Shown: positions 47,816 to 58,034, numbered from the stretch's first letter. The stretch: DNA of 64,000 bases from an uncultured Acinetobacter sp. (GCA_913777945.1 CAJYTY010000005.1:248001-312000); one strand, 5' to 3'. Notes: generated from the letters alone by a model not told the origin. Made by a program: numbers and translations.

Positions 47816-48763
47816 ATGACAAGACAAAGCTTTTATTCAAAATCAAGAATCAAAGCCCAAGTTGGCTTTACCTTAGTTGAGCTAGTTGTTGCTTTGGGTT
47901 TAGGTTTAATTATTACTGGTGCAGCATTACAACTATTTACAAGTGGAATTATTAATACACGATTACAGCAAGCTGGTTCTGAGTTGCAAGATAGCGGTGT
48001 TTTTGGCTTGGATTACATTGCTCGTGATATTCGCTTAGCAAATTATGGAAATATAAATCAACCAGCATTGACTGATGTCGTTCCTTATGCTGGCGTTGTT
48101 TTAACCAGTGGTTCTAGTACTTCAAATTTGCCTTTTAGTATTTCAAATGCAGTTAGTACGACAAATAGTGGTGTATCTAATGTAAATGAATCTAAAAGCG
48201 ATCAATTAGTTATACAGTTTTTAGCTCCAAATGATATGGTGAACTGCGAAGGCCTTTTGGTTTTTGCTGGTGATTATATTATTCAACGATATTTTTTACG
48301 ACAAGATACGAGTGGTGGGGCGACAGATTATGCTTTAGTCTGTGATGCAAACAAACCAAAAGCCAATAGAGGTGATGTTACTGGTTGGCCTAAATTAGCC
48401 ACAGATATACAAGATTTTAATGGGGCTGGTGAGGTGATTATGCCTCGAGTTGATCAGGTTCAGTTCCTATTAGGTACAAAAACAACAACAACTTTTGCTT
48501 ACTATACATTTGATCAATATCTTGCAGCAGCCAAAGCGGCACGAACAGCTGTTCCTGCTCAAAGTGTACCTAGAGTCGTTTCTATTAAGATGTCTGTTTT
48601 AGTTCGCTCTAAAGATGACACAAAAAATAATTATATTGATCCAGGGCAACCTCTACAGTTTTCCAATGGAACTGTTACACCAAAAGATACGAAGACTAAA
48701 TACCTCAGACGTGAATACAATACGATTGTATCGTTGCGAAATGGTTTAGGAGAAAAAATATGA
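47816..48763 (+). CDS. pilW: minor pilin PilW (ComB-like)
   Basis: 315 residues. The leader runs to KAQVG, then FTLVELVVALGLGLIITGAALQLF with Glu5. A long C-terminal domain has the PilW-typical ELQDSGVFGLDYIARDIRLANYG. Its counterpart in A. baylyi is the competence protein ComB. The stop overlaps the pilX start by 4 bases (ATGA). Confidence 0.92.
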   Translation: MTRQSFYSKSRIKAQVGFTLVELVVALGLGLIITGAALQLFTSGIINTRLQQAGSELQDSGVFGLDYIARDIRLANYGNINQPALTDVVPYAGVVLTSGSSTSNLPFSISNAVSTTNSGVSNVNESKSDQLVIQFLAPNDMVNCEGLLVFAGDYIIQRYFLRQDTSGGATDYALVCDANKPKANRGDVTGWPKLATDIQDFNGAGEVIMPRVDQVQFLLGTKTTTTFAYYTFDQYLAAAKAARTAVPAQSVPRVVSIKMSVLVRSKDDTKNNYIDPGQPLQFSNGTVTPKDTKTKYLRREYNTIVSLRNGLGEKI

Positions 48764-49557
48764 TTTCTTCAGTTAAACAAAAGGGTGTAACTTTAATTGC
48801 GACTTTATTTACACTACTCATTATCACGATTGTTGGGGTATTAGCTATACGTGTTGCAATGACTTCTTTGAATATAGCGACTAATGCTCAGGTTAATCAA
48901 TTTCTAAGTCAGACTGCGGATACACCAATTAATCAGATTTATACCAGTGATTTGTCGACTATGGTTGATTTAAGTGGAGCAGTAGGCTACGCACTGAGTG
49001 ATAATAAAGTTGAACCAGGAAATGAATATATTTTTTGTTTTAGACCAACTTCGACGCAAAAGTTTGGTGCAGCTTTTAATGTGACGACATTACGCCCGCC
49101 TACAACAAAAGATGCAAAAGCGACAGTTGCTGATGGCGGGGCTTCTGGTTTCTGTGATTTAACTAAAGATTTTGGAAGTAAGCGCGAAGCTGTAGTAACA
49201 CAAGTGGCTGTTAAAGTTCCTGTTGATCCAATTGATTTAGAAACACTACCTCCTGGCGTTACTTTAGGTAGAGGAAGTAATTTAACTGAAGGTGCCATGA
49301 CTCCAAAAAATATGGTTGAGCAGCAACGTATTCGCGTAACTACAACTGCCATTTTGCCAAGTTTTGCGAGTGATATTAAAGCTGCACAAGCTTGTATTGG
49401 AAAAGATGCAGCAACCCCTGGATATATTAATGACAACTTGGATAAAACTACTGCCGGTTTTACGACAGCAGCAGATTGTTTATCAAATTTAGGTGTACCT
49501 GTAATTAGTCAGGTACAAGAATTTAATTTACAGACAATTTTTTCTAAAACGTCTTGA
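48760..49557 (+). CDS. pilX: minor pilin PilX
   Basis: 265 residues. The leader MISSVKQKG is cut before VTLIATLFTLLIITIVGVLAIRVAM. Position 5 of the mature chain is Ala, not Glu, as in the GspK-like tip subunits that need not contact a subunit above them. The C-terminal part is poorly conserved. It sits 23 bases before pilY1, with which PilX-type pilins assemble at the pilus tip. Confidence 0.9.
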   Translation: MISSVKQKGVTLIATLFTLLIITIVGVLAIRVAMTSLNIATNAQVNQFLSQTADTPINQIYTSDLSTMVDLSGAVGYALSDNKVEPGNEYIFCFRPTSTQKFGAAFNVTTLRPPTTKDAKATVADGGASGFCDLTKDFGSKREAVVTQVAVKVPVDPIDLETLPPGVTLGRGSNLTEGAMTPKNMVEQQRIRVTTTAILPSFASDIKAAQACIGKDAATPGYINDNLDKTTAGFTTAADCLSNLGVPVISQVQEFNLQTIFSKTS

Positions 49558-49580
49558 GAGTGGGTTAAGAGGATATTGAG

Positions 49581-52500
49581 ATGAAAAAACAAATGAAAAA
49601 ACCCTCTATTCAAATCAGAGATTATAGGTTTAAGTTAAGTCCTATAGCTGTTGCCTGTGCGACGACGTTAAGCGGGTTTTTAGTTTTATCATCAGTGGCA
49701 CAAGCTTCTGATATGCAGATTTATGCATCCCCAACAGCGGGTCAAAAGACAATTGTAATGATGTTGGATACATCTGGATCCATGGGGTATGGAGCTGGAT
49801 ATAATAATGGTAACTCGTCTGGATTTGCTATCTATGATGATTATGGTGGAGTTTGTTCAGGTCTAAATACGATCACTTCAGGTACAAGCTATTCAAATGG
49901 TAAGTTGTATTCTGTAAAAGCAGGCACAACTCCAGATTATGATCGCAACTTCTGTTATGTATCAAAAGCAAATGCAAATACAGCGGTAACAAATACCGTG
50001 ACTGGTTGTGAAGCACAACCGCTTGGTGCAACTGGGACTTCAATAACCGGTTATCGTTGTTATGATCGTCTGACGCGACTAAAAGATGGTATGTTTGCGT
50101 TATTAAATAGCTCAGATACCGATGCGAAGAAGTTTGTAACAGGAGCAGATGCTCAGGCGAGTCTTTCTGAAACCTTTGTGGGGGTCGGTAACTTCTCAGC
50201 AAATGGTGATGGTAAAACTGCTCAGATATTAGTCCCATCAAAAAAACTCGGTGATGTGGGGAGTACGCAGCGGACGGCATTAAAAACGGCAATCGCTGGA
50301 TTAACTGCAAATAATGGAACTCCATCAGCTCATGCTTATGCTGAAGCAGCTTCATATTTAATGGGGACAACCACTTATTCAGAACAGAATTATAATATTA
50401 AAAGGTACACACGGTATTTAAGTCGAAGTTATACGACTAGTTATAATGCTTTTAACAGAACTTATACCTATACCTATACCTATTATGTTCAGACTTGTAG
50501 AACCTCTAGCTCTGTGAATTTAGATACCAGTATACAAACTTGTAGTCGGTGGAATAGTGCAACTCAGACTACTGGGACAAGTACAGGTAGTACCTCAAAT
50601 AACCCTGTTTGGACGAATCAGCCTGTTATTCAACCTACAGGTGGTTGGTTAGATTCTGCTAATGCTAATGAATTCTATGCTGGAGATTACTATACTTATA
50701 CTGTCGTGAATGGTGATAGTGGTACCCCAACTTCTAAGTTAAATGATACGTCAAGTAACCCCGATATTGTAATTAATAGAGCTGCGACGGATGCAGATGC
50801 GCAGTATAAGTCACCATTACCAGCAAATCAGGCGAGTTGTGACGGCCAGGGTGTATATTTCCTATCTGATGGTGCTGCAAATGCGAGTAATAATGATCGT
50901 GCTGCAGCATTGATGCAGAAATCTTTAGGAAGCCTTGCATTTCAGTGTTCAACTGATTTACCAAATCAGAATGATGCAAATAGTGCATGGAACTGTATGG
51001 GGGCATATGCAAAATCATTATTTAATCCGTCTAAGAACCCTAAAGGGCGCTCAATTCAAACAGCATTTGTAGGCTTTGGTAGTACTTTCTTTACTTCTAA
51101 TATTGAACAAACCTCAAGTGTTGATACACAAAATGCTTGTCGAATGAGTTCACGGGCTTATAACGATCCTTTAACGGGTGCTGCTCCGAATGATAAATGT
51201 TCTCCTGGCTACGGGGGGAGTTTAGCTGTCAGCAGTCCTACAGCGAATACCAGTGGAACCGCAAGAAGTGATGGTTATAACTATGATGGTGGATATGGAA
51301 ATGGTGGATTTTTCCAAGCGTCAACATCTGATGATGTAACTAAAAGTGTTGTGCAATTTATTAACTCACTTGGCGCAACACCACCAGATCCATTGTCAAC
51401 TGGTGCTATTTCTGTTCCTGTAGATGCTTTGAACCCTAATGGTTTTCAACCTTATGGTTATTTAAGAGCATTAAAACCTCAGCCAGGTAAGAATTATCTG
51501 ATTTGGCAGGGCAACTTGAAAAAATATAATATTATTGATGGTGCTTTGAAGGATGGTGGAAAAACTGTATTCACGGCTTTAGGTGCATTAAATAAAGATA
51601 CTAAGGATCTTTGGAATGCTTCAGCGTTATCTGATCAAGGTTTGATAGAGAAGGGAGGCGTATATGAAAAATTACGTTTACCTACAGTGACTTCTCCAAG
51701 TACATTTAGAACAGTGGTGACTGATATTGCTAGTGTTAATAATGGCGCTATAGTTAAAACATCAACACCAAATAGCAGCCTATTAACGATTTCTAGTCAG
51801 GATTCAACCACTAGTAGCACCACATTATTAGATGATTTTAAGAACAAAAATATTCTGAAAGATCTTTCGTTAAGTCTTAAAGTTAGATTACTTAACTATT
51901 TGGGATATGACTTAGACTTAGCAACAACAACAACATTACCTGCAACTCTAACCCCACCTAAAGATCCATTTGTATCCATGGGTGCAAGTATTCATTCTTA
52001 TCCAGTACAGCTTACTTACTCTGGTGATTTAGATGCAAATGGCGATCTCACGGATACAAGACAACAATCTGTACTATATGCCAGTATGGAAGGCGGTTTA
52101 CGTATTGTAGATGCTCAGACGGGCGCGGAACAAATGGTTTTCCTTCCAGCTGATATCCTAAATAAAGATGCATCCCGAGCATTAAGACGTAGTGAGCCGG
52201 GTAGTCTTACTTATGGTGTCGATGGAGCTTGGGTTGCTGATTCAGCATATAAATTTAGTAGCACTTCCTCAGCATCATCTGTAGTTGCGAAACAAATGAA
52301 TGTTTATGGTGGAATGCGTATGGGGGGGGAAAGTTACTACGGTTTAGATGTCTTAACACCTAAATCCCCTAAATTCTTATTCCGGGTTGGCAGCGATTTA
52401 GCCGATTATAGCAGAATGGGACAAACATGGTCTAAACCAGTACTTGCAAATATTCGTTATAACAACAAGATCACTAGAGTGATGATTGTTGGTGGTGGAT

Positions 52501-53723
52501 ATGATGCGTGTTATGAGAATCCACAATTTAGATTGGGGAATGCAAATCCAACTGAATATGGTGGTGGCTGTAATAAGACTGAAGCGCAAGGTAATGCAAT
52601 CTACATTATTGATGCTCAAACTGGTAAGCGTTTATGGTGGGCTAGCTCCTCTGGTGCCAATATAAATAACTCAAATATGAAGCATAGTATTGTGAGTCGT
52701 ATAAGTACGCTCGATCGAGATGCGGATGGCTTGGTAGATCATCTGTATGTTGGTGATCTTGGTGGGCAAGTTTTCAGAGTGGATTTAAATAATGCTAAGG
52801 ATACTCCGACTAGTAATTTAGCATTGCGTGTTGTAAGACTAGCAAATCTAGGAAGTGATACGATTGCGAGTGGTAATCAACCTCGTTTTTACCAGCCGCC
52901 AACGATCACTATTCATGATTCTGGCACTAATACTTTTATTCTAGTTGGTATTGCTTCTGGCGATAGAAGTACACCATTGGATGTGAGTCCGACCGTAGGT
53001 CGAGAAGGAATGTTGCCTTCTGCCGCATTAACTGGACGCCCAACCAATAAGGTTTTTGGTTTAATTGACCGAGATTTCATTAATAAGAAACTGAATATGG
53101 CTTCAGCCGGTGTAAATCAGGTTGTTGATGGTGACTTGAAAACGAAGGATATTACATTAAGTTCTTTACAGCAGAATCCTCAAAACTTATCTGGTGATAT
53201 TTCAACAGTATTTTTTGGTGGAGGAAAAGAAGGTTGGTATCGTTCCTTATCAAGTGATTATACTGGCTCGGAAGTGAGCGGTCGTACAGCTGGTGGTATT
53301 AAGGCGTTTGAAGAAGAACCGATGGCCATAACGAACTATTTATATGTTCCCGTTTATGACCCTCAAGGTACTGGTGTAGAGGCACAAGATCCTTGTAAGC
53401 CACGAATTATTGGTGAAACGGATATTCAACAGTTCTGCTTGCCTTTTGGTGTATGTCTTGATAGTGATGGTAAGAAAAATAGTACGGCAGAAGCAGAAAC
53501 TGGATTCCAAATCTCAGGCGGTAAAAATTTGAATGTAGTTGGTATTGGCATCCGAGGAATTACATTAGGACCTAAACCACCTGGTGGTTCAAATCCATCT
53601 CCAAACAGTTGTGGAAGTCTTACACTCATTGGTAATACACAAGGTAAGGGTACTTGGGAATGTAAACGACTATTAAATCCAATACGGTGGTATGAACGTT
53701 ATGTTACAGCACAAACAAAATGA
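49581..53723 (+). CDS. pilY1: pilus tip adhesin PilY1 (ComC-like)
   Basis: A large secreted tip protein of 1380 residues. A signal peptide ends around SSVAQA (about 42). An N-terminal von Willebrand A-like domain has the MIDAS sequence DTSGS at 63-67, interrupted by long Ser/Thr/Tyr-rich insertions including a TYTYTYTY repeat (294-301). The C-terminal half is a PilY1 beta-propeller with the calcium-binding loop DRDADGLVDHLYVGDLGGQ. PilY1 regulates pilus extension and adhesion; ComC of A. baylyi is essential for DNA uptake. It ends just before the next pilin gene. Confidence 0.93.
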   Translation: MKKQMKKPSIQIRDYRFKLSPIAVACATTLSGFLVLSSVAQASDMQIYASPTAGQKTIVMMLDTSGSMGYGAGYNNGNSSGFAIYDDYGGVCSGLNTITSGTSYSNGKLYSVKAGTTPDYDRNFCYVSKANANTAVTNTVTGCEAQPLGATGTSITGYRCYDRLTRLKDGMFALLNSSDTDAKKFVTGADAQASLSETFVGVGNFSANGDGKTAQILVPSKKLGDVGSTQRTALKTAIAGLTANNGTPSAHAYAEAASYLMGTTTYSEQNYNIKRYTRYLSRSYTTSYNAFNRTYTYTYTYYVQTCRTSSSVNLDTSIQTCSRWNSATQTTGTSTGSTSNNPVWTNQPVIQPTGGWLDSANANEFYAGDYYTYTVVNGDSGTPTSKLNDTSSNPDIVINRAATDADAQYKSPLPANQASCDGQGVYFLSDGAANASNNDRAAALMQKSLGSLAFQCSTDLPNQNDANSAWNCMGAYAKSLFNPSKNPKGRSIQTAFVGFGSTFFTSNIEQTSSVDTQNACRMSSRAYNDPLTGAAPNDKCSPGYGGSLAVSSPTANTSGTARSDGYNYDGGYGNGGFFQASTSDDVTKSVVQFINSLGATPPDPLSTGAISVPVDALNPNGFQPYGYLRALKPQPGKNYLIWQGNLKKYNIIDGALKDGGKTVFTALGALNKDTKDLWNASALSDQGLIEKGGVYEKLRLPTVTSPSTFRTVVTDIASVNNGAIVKTSTPNSSLLTISSQDSTTSSTTLLDDFKNKNILKDLSLSLKVRLLNYLGYDLDLATTTTLPATLTPPKDPFVSMGASIHSYPVQLTYSGDLDANGDLTDTRQQSVLYASMEGGLRIVDAQTGAEQMVFLPADILNKDASRALRRSEPGSLTYGVDGAWVADSAYKFSSTSSASSVVAKQMNVYGGMRMGGESYYGLDVLTPKSPKFLFRVGSDLADYSRMGQTWSKPVLANIRYNNKITRVMIVGGGYDACYENPQFRLGNANPTEYGGGCNKTEAQGNAIYIIDAQTGKRLWWASSSGANINNSNMKHSIVSRISTLDRDADGLVDHLYVGDLGGQVFRVDLNNAKDTPTSNLALRVVRLANLGSDTIASGNQPRFYQPPTITIHDSGTNTFILVGIASGDRSTPLDVSPTVGREGMLPSAALTGRPTNKVFGLIDRDFINKKLNMASAGVNQVVDGDLKTKDITLSSLQQNPQNLSGDISTVFFGGGKEGWYRSLSSDYTGSEVSGRTAGGIKAFEEEPMAITNYLYVPVYDPQGTGVEAQDPCKPRIIGETDIQQFCLPFGVCLDSDGKKNSTAEAETGFQISGGKNLNVVGIGIRGITLGPKPPGGSNPSPNSCGSLTLIGNTQGKGTWECKRLLNPIRWYERYVTAQTK

Positions 53724-53727
53724 TGAT

Positions 53728-54243
53728 ATGGGAGTACCCTCTAACCGAGGGTACCAAGATCAGGTGGGTTTTACACTGATAGAGCTTATGGTTGTAATTT
53801 TTATACTTTCAATTATTGCCGCAGTTGGTATACCTAGCTATAGAGATCAGGTGCGTAAGGGTGTAGCTTCTAGTGCCGAACAAGAAATGCAGAAAATTGC
53901 AGAGCAATTAGAACGATATAAGGCTAAAAATTTTACCTATCGTAAATTCGATCCTAACTATATTTACAGCCAAGACCCAAACGCACCGAGTTTAACGGAA
54001 ATTATATTGCCTTTGAATGCAACAGGCTCTGATATAAAGTATAAAATTACGATTCGTGATTTACAGGATACAACTAAGCCTTTAACCGATAGTTCTGCTG
54101 CTGGTAGAGGATGGAGCATCCAAGCTTTAGCAATTAATGACCCTAAAAATTATAATTTTTTGATGACTAGTGAGGGACTACGTTGTAAAAATATAAGCAA
54201 TATAACGTATACGTCTTGTGGTATAAATTCCTCAGTATGGTGA
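53728..54243 (+). CDS. minor pilin, PilE/ComE-like
   Basis: 171 residues from ATG 53728, giving a leader of MGVPSNRGYQDQVG before FTLIELMVVIFILSIIAAVGIPSY (Glu5 present). Earlier in-frame starts (53692 and 53701) overlap the pilY1 end and would make the leader 26 or 23 residues; the start is uncertain because no clear Shine-Dalgarno precedes any of them. It has cysteines near the C-terminus (LRCKN, TSCG). Position matches comE of A. baylyi, a pseudopilin affecting transformation. Confidence 0.88.
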   Translation: MGVPSNRGYQDQVGFTLIELMVVIFILSIIAAVGIPSYRDQVRKGVASSAEQEMQKIAEQLERYKAKNFTYRKFDPNYIYSQDPNAPSLTEIILPLNATGSDIKYKITIRDLQDTTKPLTDSSAAGRGWSIQALAINDPKNYNFLMTSEGLRCKNISNITYTSCGINSSVW

Positions 54244-54247
54244 GATT

Positions 54248-54676
54248 ATGAGTCATAAAGGCTTCACATTAATAGAGATGTTAGTTGCAGTAGCAATAAT
54301 TGGTATTATAGCTGCTGTTGTATATCCCTCTTATCAGAATTATGTGAAAAAAACCAATCGAGTTGATGTTCAGACTGAAATGTTATTGATTTATAGAGAT
54401 CTTGAAAATTATAAATCGGCTAAAGGTACATATGCGAATGCAAAATTAAAAAATGGTACATTCACAGAGAGCTATCCTTTAACGGGAACAGCGCAATATA
54501 CAATTAAATTAGATATTGCATCTAATAACTCTTCTTGGACATTAACTGCATCACCAATTACAAGTAGTACGCAAGTCGGAAATGGAGATATTGTTTTAAA
54601 TAATAAAGGATATAAATGTTGGATTAAGGCTACGACATGTACTCCTGCTCCTAATACAGATTGGACCGGCAGCTAA
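54248..54676 (+). CDS. pilE: minor pilin, PilE/ComF-like
   Basis: 142 residues. The short leader MSHKG precedes FTLIEMLVAVAIIGIIAAVVYPSYQNY, with Glu5. The C-terminal half has a PilE-like domain with one cysteine pair (KCWIKATTC). It starts 4 bases after the preceding pilin gene and is the last gene of the minor pilin operon; position matches comF of A. baylyi. No intrinsic terminator is visible before rpsP. Confidence 0.9.
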   Translation: MSHKGFTLIEMLVAVAIIGIIAAVVYPSYQNYVKKTNRVDVQTEMLLIYRDLENYKSAKGTYANAKLKNGTFTESYPLTGTAQYTIKLDIASNNSSWTLTASPITSSTQVGNGDIVLNNKGYKCWIKATTCTPAPNTDWTGS

Positions 54677-54824
54677 AAACAAAATTCAAAACTGTGGATA
54701 ACTCTTAATTTAGTCTTTCTTTCAGAGCAAATATAACGTAGAATATTGCCCTCTATGAAAGGGGTTTGAAGTGCTGCCGATGGTCGGCGCAGGGATAATC
54801 CGTAAAAATTATAAGGTTGTTCTC

Positions 54825-55082
54825 ATGGTTGTTATTCGTTTAGCGCGCGGTGGTGCAAAAAAACGTCCATTCTATCAAATCATTGTAACTGATAGCCGCA
54901 ATGCACGTGATGGTCGTTTCATCGAGCGTATTGGTTTCTTTAACCCAACTGCACAAGGTAAAGCTGAAAAAGTTCGTTTAGATGCTGACCGTTTCGCTCA
55001 CTGGGTTGCTCAAGGTGCTCAACCTTCAGATCGCGTTGCTTCTTTAGCTGCTCAAGCTAAAAAAGCTGCAACTACTGCATAA
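54825..55082 (+). CDS. rpsP: 30S ribosomal protein S16
   Basis: 85 residues from ATG 54825 (AAGG upstream); the frame is open further upstream but the family starts at [19 protein letters not shown]. First gene of the rpsP-rimM-trmD-rplS operon, the standard gammaproteobacterial order. Confidence 0.97.
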   Translation: MVVIRLARGGAKKRPFYQIIVTDSRNARDGRFIERIGFFNPTAQGKAEKVRLDADRFAHWVAQGAQPSDRVASLAAQAKKAATTA

Positions 55083-55098
55083 TTGTAGTAGGTAGCCC

Positions 55099-55647
55099 AT
55101 GACATCAACACAGAATGTGCCAGAAGATCGTATTCAGATTGGACAGTTACGTTCAGCTTATGGATTGAATGGGTGGCTCTGGGTTTACTCTAATACAGAA
55201 CCCATGAGCAATATGTTTGACTACCTTCCTTGGTATATTGAAACCAAGGAAGGTTGGCAAACGATTGATGTAAAACGTTGGAAACCACACGGCAAAGGCT
55301 TGGTTGTTGCATTAAAAGGCGTGAATGATCGCACGGGTGCAGAAAACTTAGTTGGTGCAAATATCTGGATTGCCAAATCACAGCTTCCTAAAGCAAATGT
55401 AGACGAGTACTACTGGTCTGATCTTAAAGGTCTAACAGTGTTAGGTCTTGATGATGAAGAACAAGAAGTGAATCTCGGTCAAATCTACGAACTGTTTGAA
55501 ACTGGTGCTAATGATGTCATGGTCGTGAAAGCGACACCTGATAGTATTGATGCTGAAGAGCGAATGATTCCTTGGCATAAAGATGTGGTACAACGCGTTG
55601 ATCTTGAAGCTGGTCGTATTTACGTCAATTGGGGCGTAGACTACTAA
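55099..55647 (+). CDS. rimM: 16S rRNA processing protein RimM
   Basis: Assists maturation of the 30S head and binds S19. It has 182 residues: an N-terminal RimM beta-barrel with IGQLRSAYGLNGWLWV, and a C-terminal PRC-barrel with EYYWSDLKGLTVLGLD and MIPWHKDVVQRVDL. It starts 16 bases after rpsP. Confidence 0.97.
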   Translation: MTSTQNVPEDRIQIGQLRSAYGLNGWLWVYSNTEPMSNMFDYLPWYIETKEGWQTIDVKRWKPHGKGLVVALKGVNDRTGAENLVGANIWIAKSQLPKANVDEYYWSDLKGLTVLGLDDEEQEVNLGQIYELFETGANDVMVVKATPDSIDAEERMIPWHKDVVQRVDLEAGRIYVNWGVDY

Positions 55648-55692
55648 TCCTTTTTGGAATAGTAGCGCAGCAGGAAAATAGAGGAGTCTGCG

Positions 55693-56433
55693 GTGTTTTT
55701 TGCAGTCATCACATTGTTTCCTGAAATGTTTGAAGCGATTACAGCGCACGGGATTAGCGGGCGTGCAGCAAAGCGTGACATCGTGCAAGTCAATTGCATT
55801 AACCCACGAGATTTTGCTGAGGGCAACTACAAACGAGTGGATGAACGTCCTTTCGGTGGTGGTCCTGGTATGGTGATGATGGCTGAGCCTTTGGCAAAAG
55901 CAATTAACCATGCTAAACAACTTGCAACACAAGCAGGCTGTGTTCATGCCCCAGTGGTGTATATGTCACCGCAAGGGAAAACCTTAAATGAGCAGGCAGT
56001 ACAACAATTCGTTGATTATGATGGTTTGATTGTATTGTGTGGGCGTTATGAGGGTGTCGATGAGCGTTTAATCCAAAATTATGTTGATCAAGAATGGTCA
56101 ATTGGGGATTACGTTTTATCGGGTGGTGAACTGCCAGCGATGGTGTTGCTTGATAGTATTATTCGTCGATTGCCAAATGTCATGTCTGACGAGCAATCTG
56201 CGATCCAAGATTCTTTTGTGGATGGTCTTCTTGATTGTCCACAATATACCAAGCCAGACCATTTCGAAGGGTTAGATGTGCCTGAGGTACTTAAATCAGG
56301 ACATCATGCCAATATTGAGAAATGGCGTTTTTTGCAGCGTTATCAACGAACTTTAGATCGTCGACCAGAGTTGGTTGATAAAGTTGAGTTGACTAAACAG
56401 CAAAAAAAATGGCTAAAAGATTCGCAAGACTAA
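55693..56433 (+). CDS. trmD: tRNA m1G37 methyltransferase
   Basis: Methylates G37 of tRNAs with G36, preventing frameshifting. It has 246 residues from a GTG start at 55693 with GAGGAG upstream. The trefoil-knot SAM-binding signatures [13 protein letters not shown] and [19 protein letters not shown] are present, as is [11 protein letters not shown]. Between rimM and rplS; a 196-bp gap to rplS carries no gene. Confidence 0.97.
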   Translation: MFFAVITLFPEMFEAITAHGISGRAAKRDIVQVNCINPRDFAEGNYKRVDERPFGGGPGMVMMAEPLAKAINHAKQLATQAGCVHAPVVYMSPQGKTLNEQAVQQFVDYDGLIVLCGRYEGVDERLIQNYVDQEWSIGDYVLSGGELPAMVLLDSIIRRLPNVMSDEQSAIQDSFVDGLLDCPQYTKPDHFEGLDVPEVLKSGHHANIEKWRFLQRYQRTLDRRPELVDKVELTKQQKKWLKDSQD

Positions 56434-56629
56434 ACTGTTAGAAGTTTGTGTTTGCAACAGACGAGAAGCTTTGCTTCGAGTTACTACTTAAACTGAGTTT
56501 AAGTTGAAAATAGGCTCTTTAGAGTAATTTTGCTTTAAAGGGAAAGTTAAACGAGCGATATGCGTTTTAGCCTCTATCCTCAGCGGTGTAAGAGACCTCT
56601 TCTCTCCCGCAAATATTGGAGATTCCACA

Positions 56630-57001
56630 ATGAGTGGTAAACATCCTTTAGTTCAAGCTGTTGAAAATGCACAGTTAAAAACTGATATCCCTGCTTTTGC
56701 TCCTGGTGACACTGTTATCGTTCAAGTTAAAGTAAAAGAGGGTGACCGTGAGCGTCTTCAAGCATTTGAAGGTGTTGTAATCGCGAAGAAAAACCGTGGT
56801 TTAAACTCTGCTTTCACAGTTCGTAAAATCTCTAGCGGTGTTGGTGTTGAGCGTGTTTTCCAAACTCACTCTCCAATCGTTGCTAAAATCGAAGTGAAAC
56901 GTCGTGGTGACGTTCGTCGTGCTAAACTTTACTACCTACGCGAGTTGTCTGGTAAAGCTGCACGTATTCGTGAAAAGTTACCAGCTCGTAAACAAGGTTA
57001 A
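56630..57001 (+). CDS. rplS: 50S ribosomal protein L19
   Basis: 123 residues, typical length. Recognised by [45 protein letters not shown] and the basic C-terminus. GGAG lies upstream of ATG 56630. The 196-bp gap after trmD may contain an extra regulatory point, but no leader motif was recognised. Confidence 0.97.
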   Translation: MSGKHPLVQAVENAQLKTDIPAFAPGDTVIVQVKVKEGDRERLQAFEGVVIAKKNRGLNSAFTVRKISSGVGVERVFQTHSPIVAKIEVKRRGDVRRAKLYYLRELSGKAARIREKLPARKQG

Positions 57002-57021
57002 TTTTAACTTTGTTGTAAAGC

Positions 57022-57050
57022 AAAAAAATGCGCCTTTGGCGCATTTTTTT
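57022..57050. terminator. bidirectional terminator between rplS and lipA
   Basis: Stem AAAAAAATGCGCC/GGCGCATTTTTTT (57022-57034 with 57038-57050) with a 3-base loop; usable from both convergent sides. Confidence 0.9.
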
Positions 57051-57059
57051 ATGTCTGCT

Positions 57060-58034
57060 CTATAGTCCTTGTAATTTTAGTCGATTGGCATGTTGACGAT
57101 AAATATCAATTGGATCAGGTGCAAACAGTGATTTCAAACCTAAAACCTGATTCACCTCATCTGCATGATTCCAAGGGAGATTGTCTCTAATTGTGCGTCC
57201 AAACTTAGCGCTACAACGGCTCACCATACCATCATTATCTCCTTTAATATCGACAATTAGGCTCGTACCTGCAAATAGGGGATCAAGTGGGTCAAGAATG
57301 TTTGTGACGGCTTGAGTCCCTGAGAATGAATACATATATATTCCTTTCTCTTGATAATTACCTTCGCCACATGTTGTAGTTGGTACGCCCATTGGGAATC
57401 GTGTATTGAATTTGGTTGAACCTTCTACCGAAATACTACGTCCAGCGGCTAAAGCATCGTGAGGATAGCTTTTTGGATCAAGTCCTTGTGCCCATGTAAT
57501 TGCGCCTGAAAAGAAGTTGACTACTGCGGCCCCAGCACTACCTAATGCAGTTCCATCCACTTTCATAATCAAACTGGCAACGGGTGAACCTTTATGGGTT
57601 CCGCTTACACTGGTTAATGAGGCAACTTTATTCGGCATAATGCCAGCAACGTAACGGATCGTTGGACCACCTTGGCTATGACCAATTAAATTAACTTTAG
57701 GTTGTCCAGTAATCGCAATAATTTCTTCAACTTGTTGCGCTAGTTGTTCACCACGAATTTCATTTGAATTAAAAGGTGAAAGTCGTGTCGCCCAGACATT
57801 TGCACCATTACGAGCAAGGTCAGGTAGGATTTGATGCCAATAATCAACGCCTAATGGGTCACTTCCAACGCGTGAAAAACCTGCGACACCATGTACAAAG
57901 ACCATTGGATATTTGGTTTTTGCATATGTTGATGTGACATTATTGTCTTTAACTTGCGTTGTATTTGATGCGTAACTTGTTGATACGCCCATTGCTATCA
58001 TAGATAGTGCAAGACAGCGGATTAGTTTTTGCAT
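57060..58034 (-). CDS. lipA: secreted triacylglycerol lipase
   Basis: Extracellular esterase of family I lipases, exported by Sec and then the type II pathway. It has 324 residues from ATG 58034 (GAGAGAAA upstream; longer forms begin before the signal peptide). The signal peptide ends around STSYA (22). The oxyanion loop is VHG (47-49), the nucleophile Ser120 is in GHSQGG, the catalytic Asp is in GDNDGMV and the His in NHADEVNQ. One probable disulfide joins TTTCGEG and SRCSAK. It needs the foldase encoded directly upstream. Confidence 0.95.
   Translation of the reverse strand: MQKLIRCLALSMIAMGVSTSYASNTTQVKDNNVTSTYAKTKYPMVFVHGVAGFSRVGSDPLGVDYWHQILPDLARNGANVWATRLSPFNSNEIRGEQLAQQVEEIIAITGQPKVNLIGHSQGGPTIRYVAGIMPNKVASLTSVSGTHKGSPVASLIMKVDGTALGSAGAAVVNFFSGAITWAQGLDPKSYPHDALAAGRSISVEGSTKFNTRFPMGVPTTTCGEGNYQEKGIYMYSFSGTQAVTNILDPLDPLFAGTSLIVDIKGDNDGMVSRCSAKFGRTIRDNLPWNHADEVNQVLGLKSLFAPDPIDIYRQHANRLKLQGL

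Noticed and set aside
48987-49436. 149-codon open frame on the minus strand within pilX
   Set aside because: Antisense shadow inside a clear minor pilin operon; no supporting signals.
54690-54745. rpsP promoter with -10 TAGAAT at 54739
   Set aside because: No acceptable -35 at 16-18 bases, so not listed although a promoter is expected in this gap.
56462-56482. Small hairpin (GAAGC-TTT-GCTTC) in the trmD-rplS gap as an L19 leader or terminator
   Set aside because: Short stem, no T-run, and the known L19 leader families are from other phyla.
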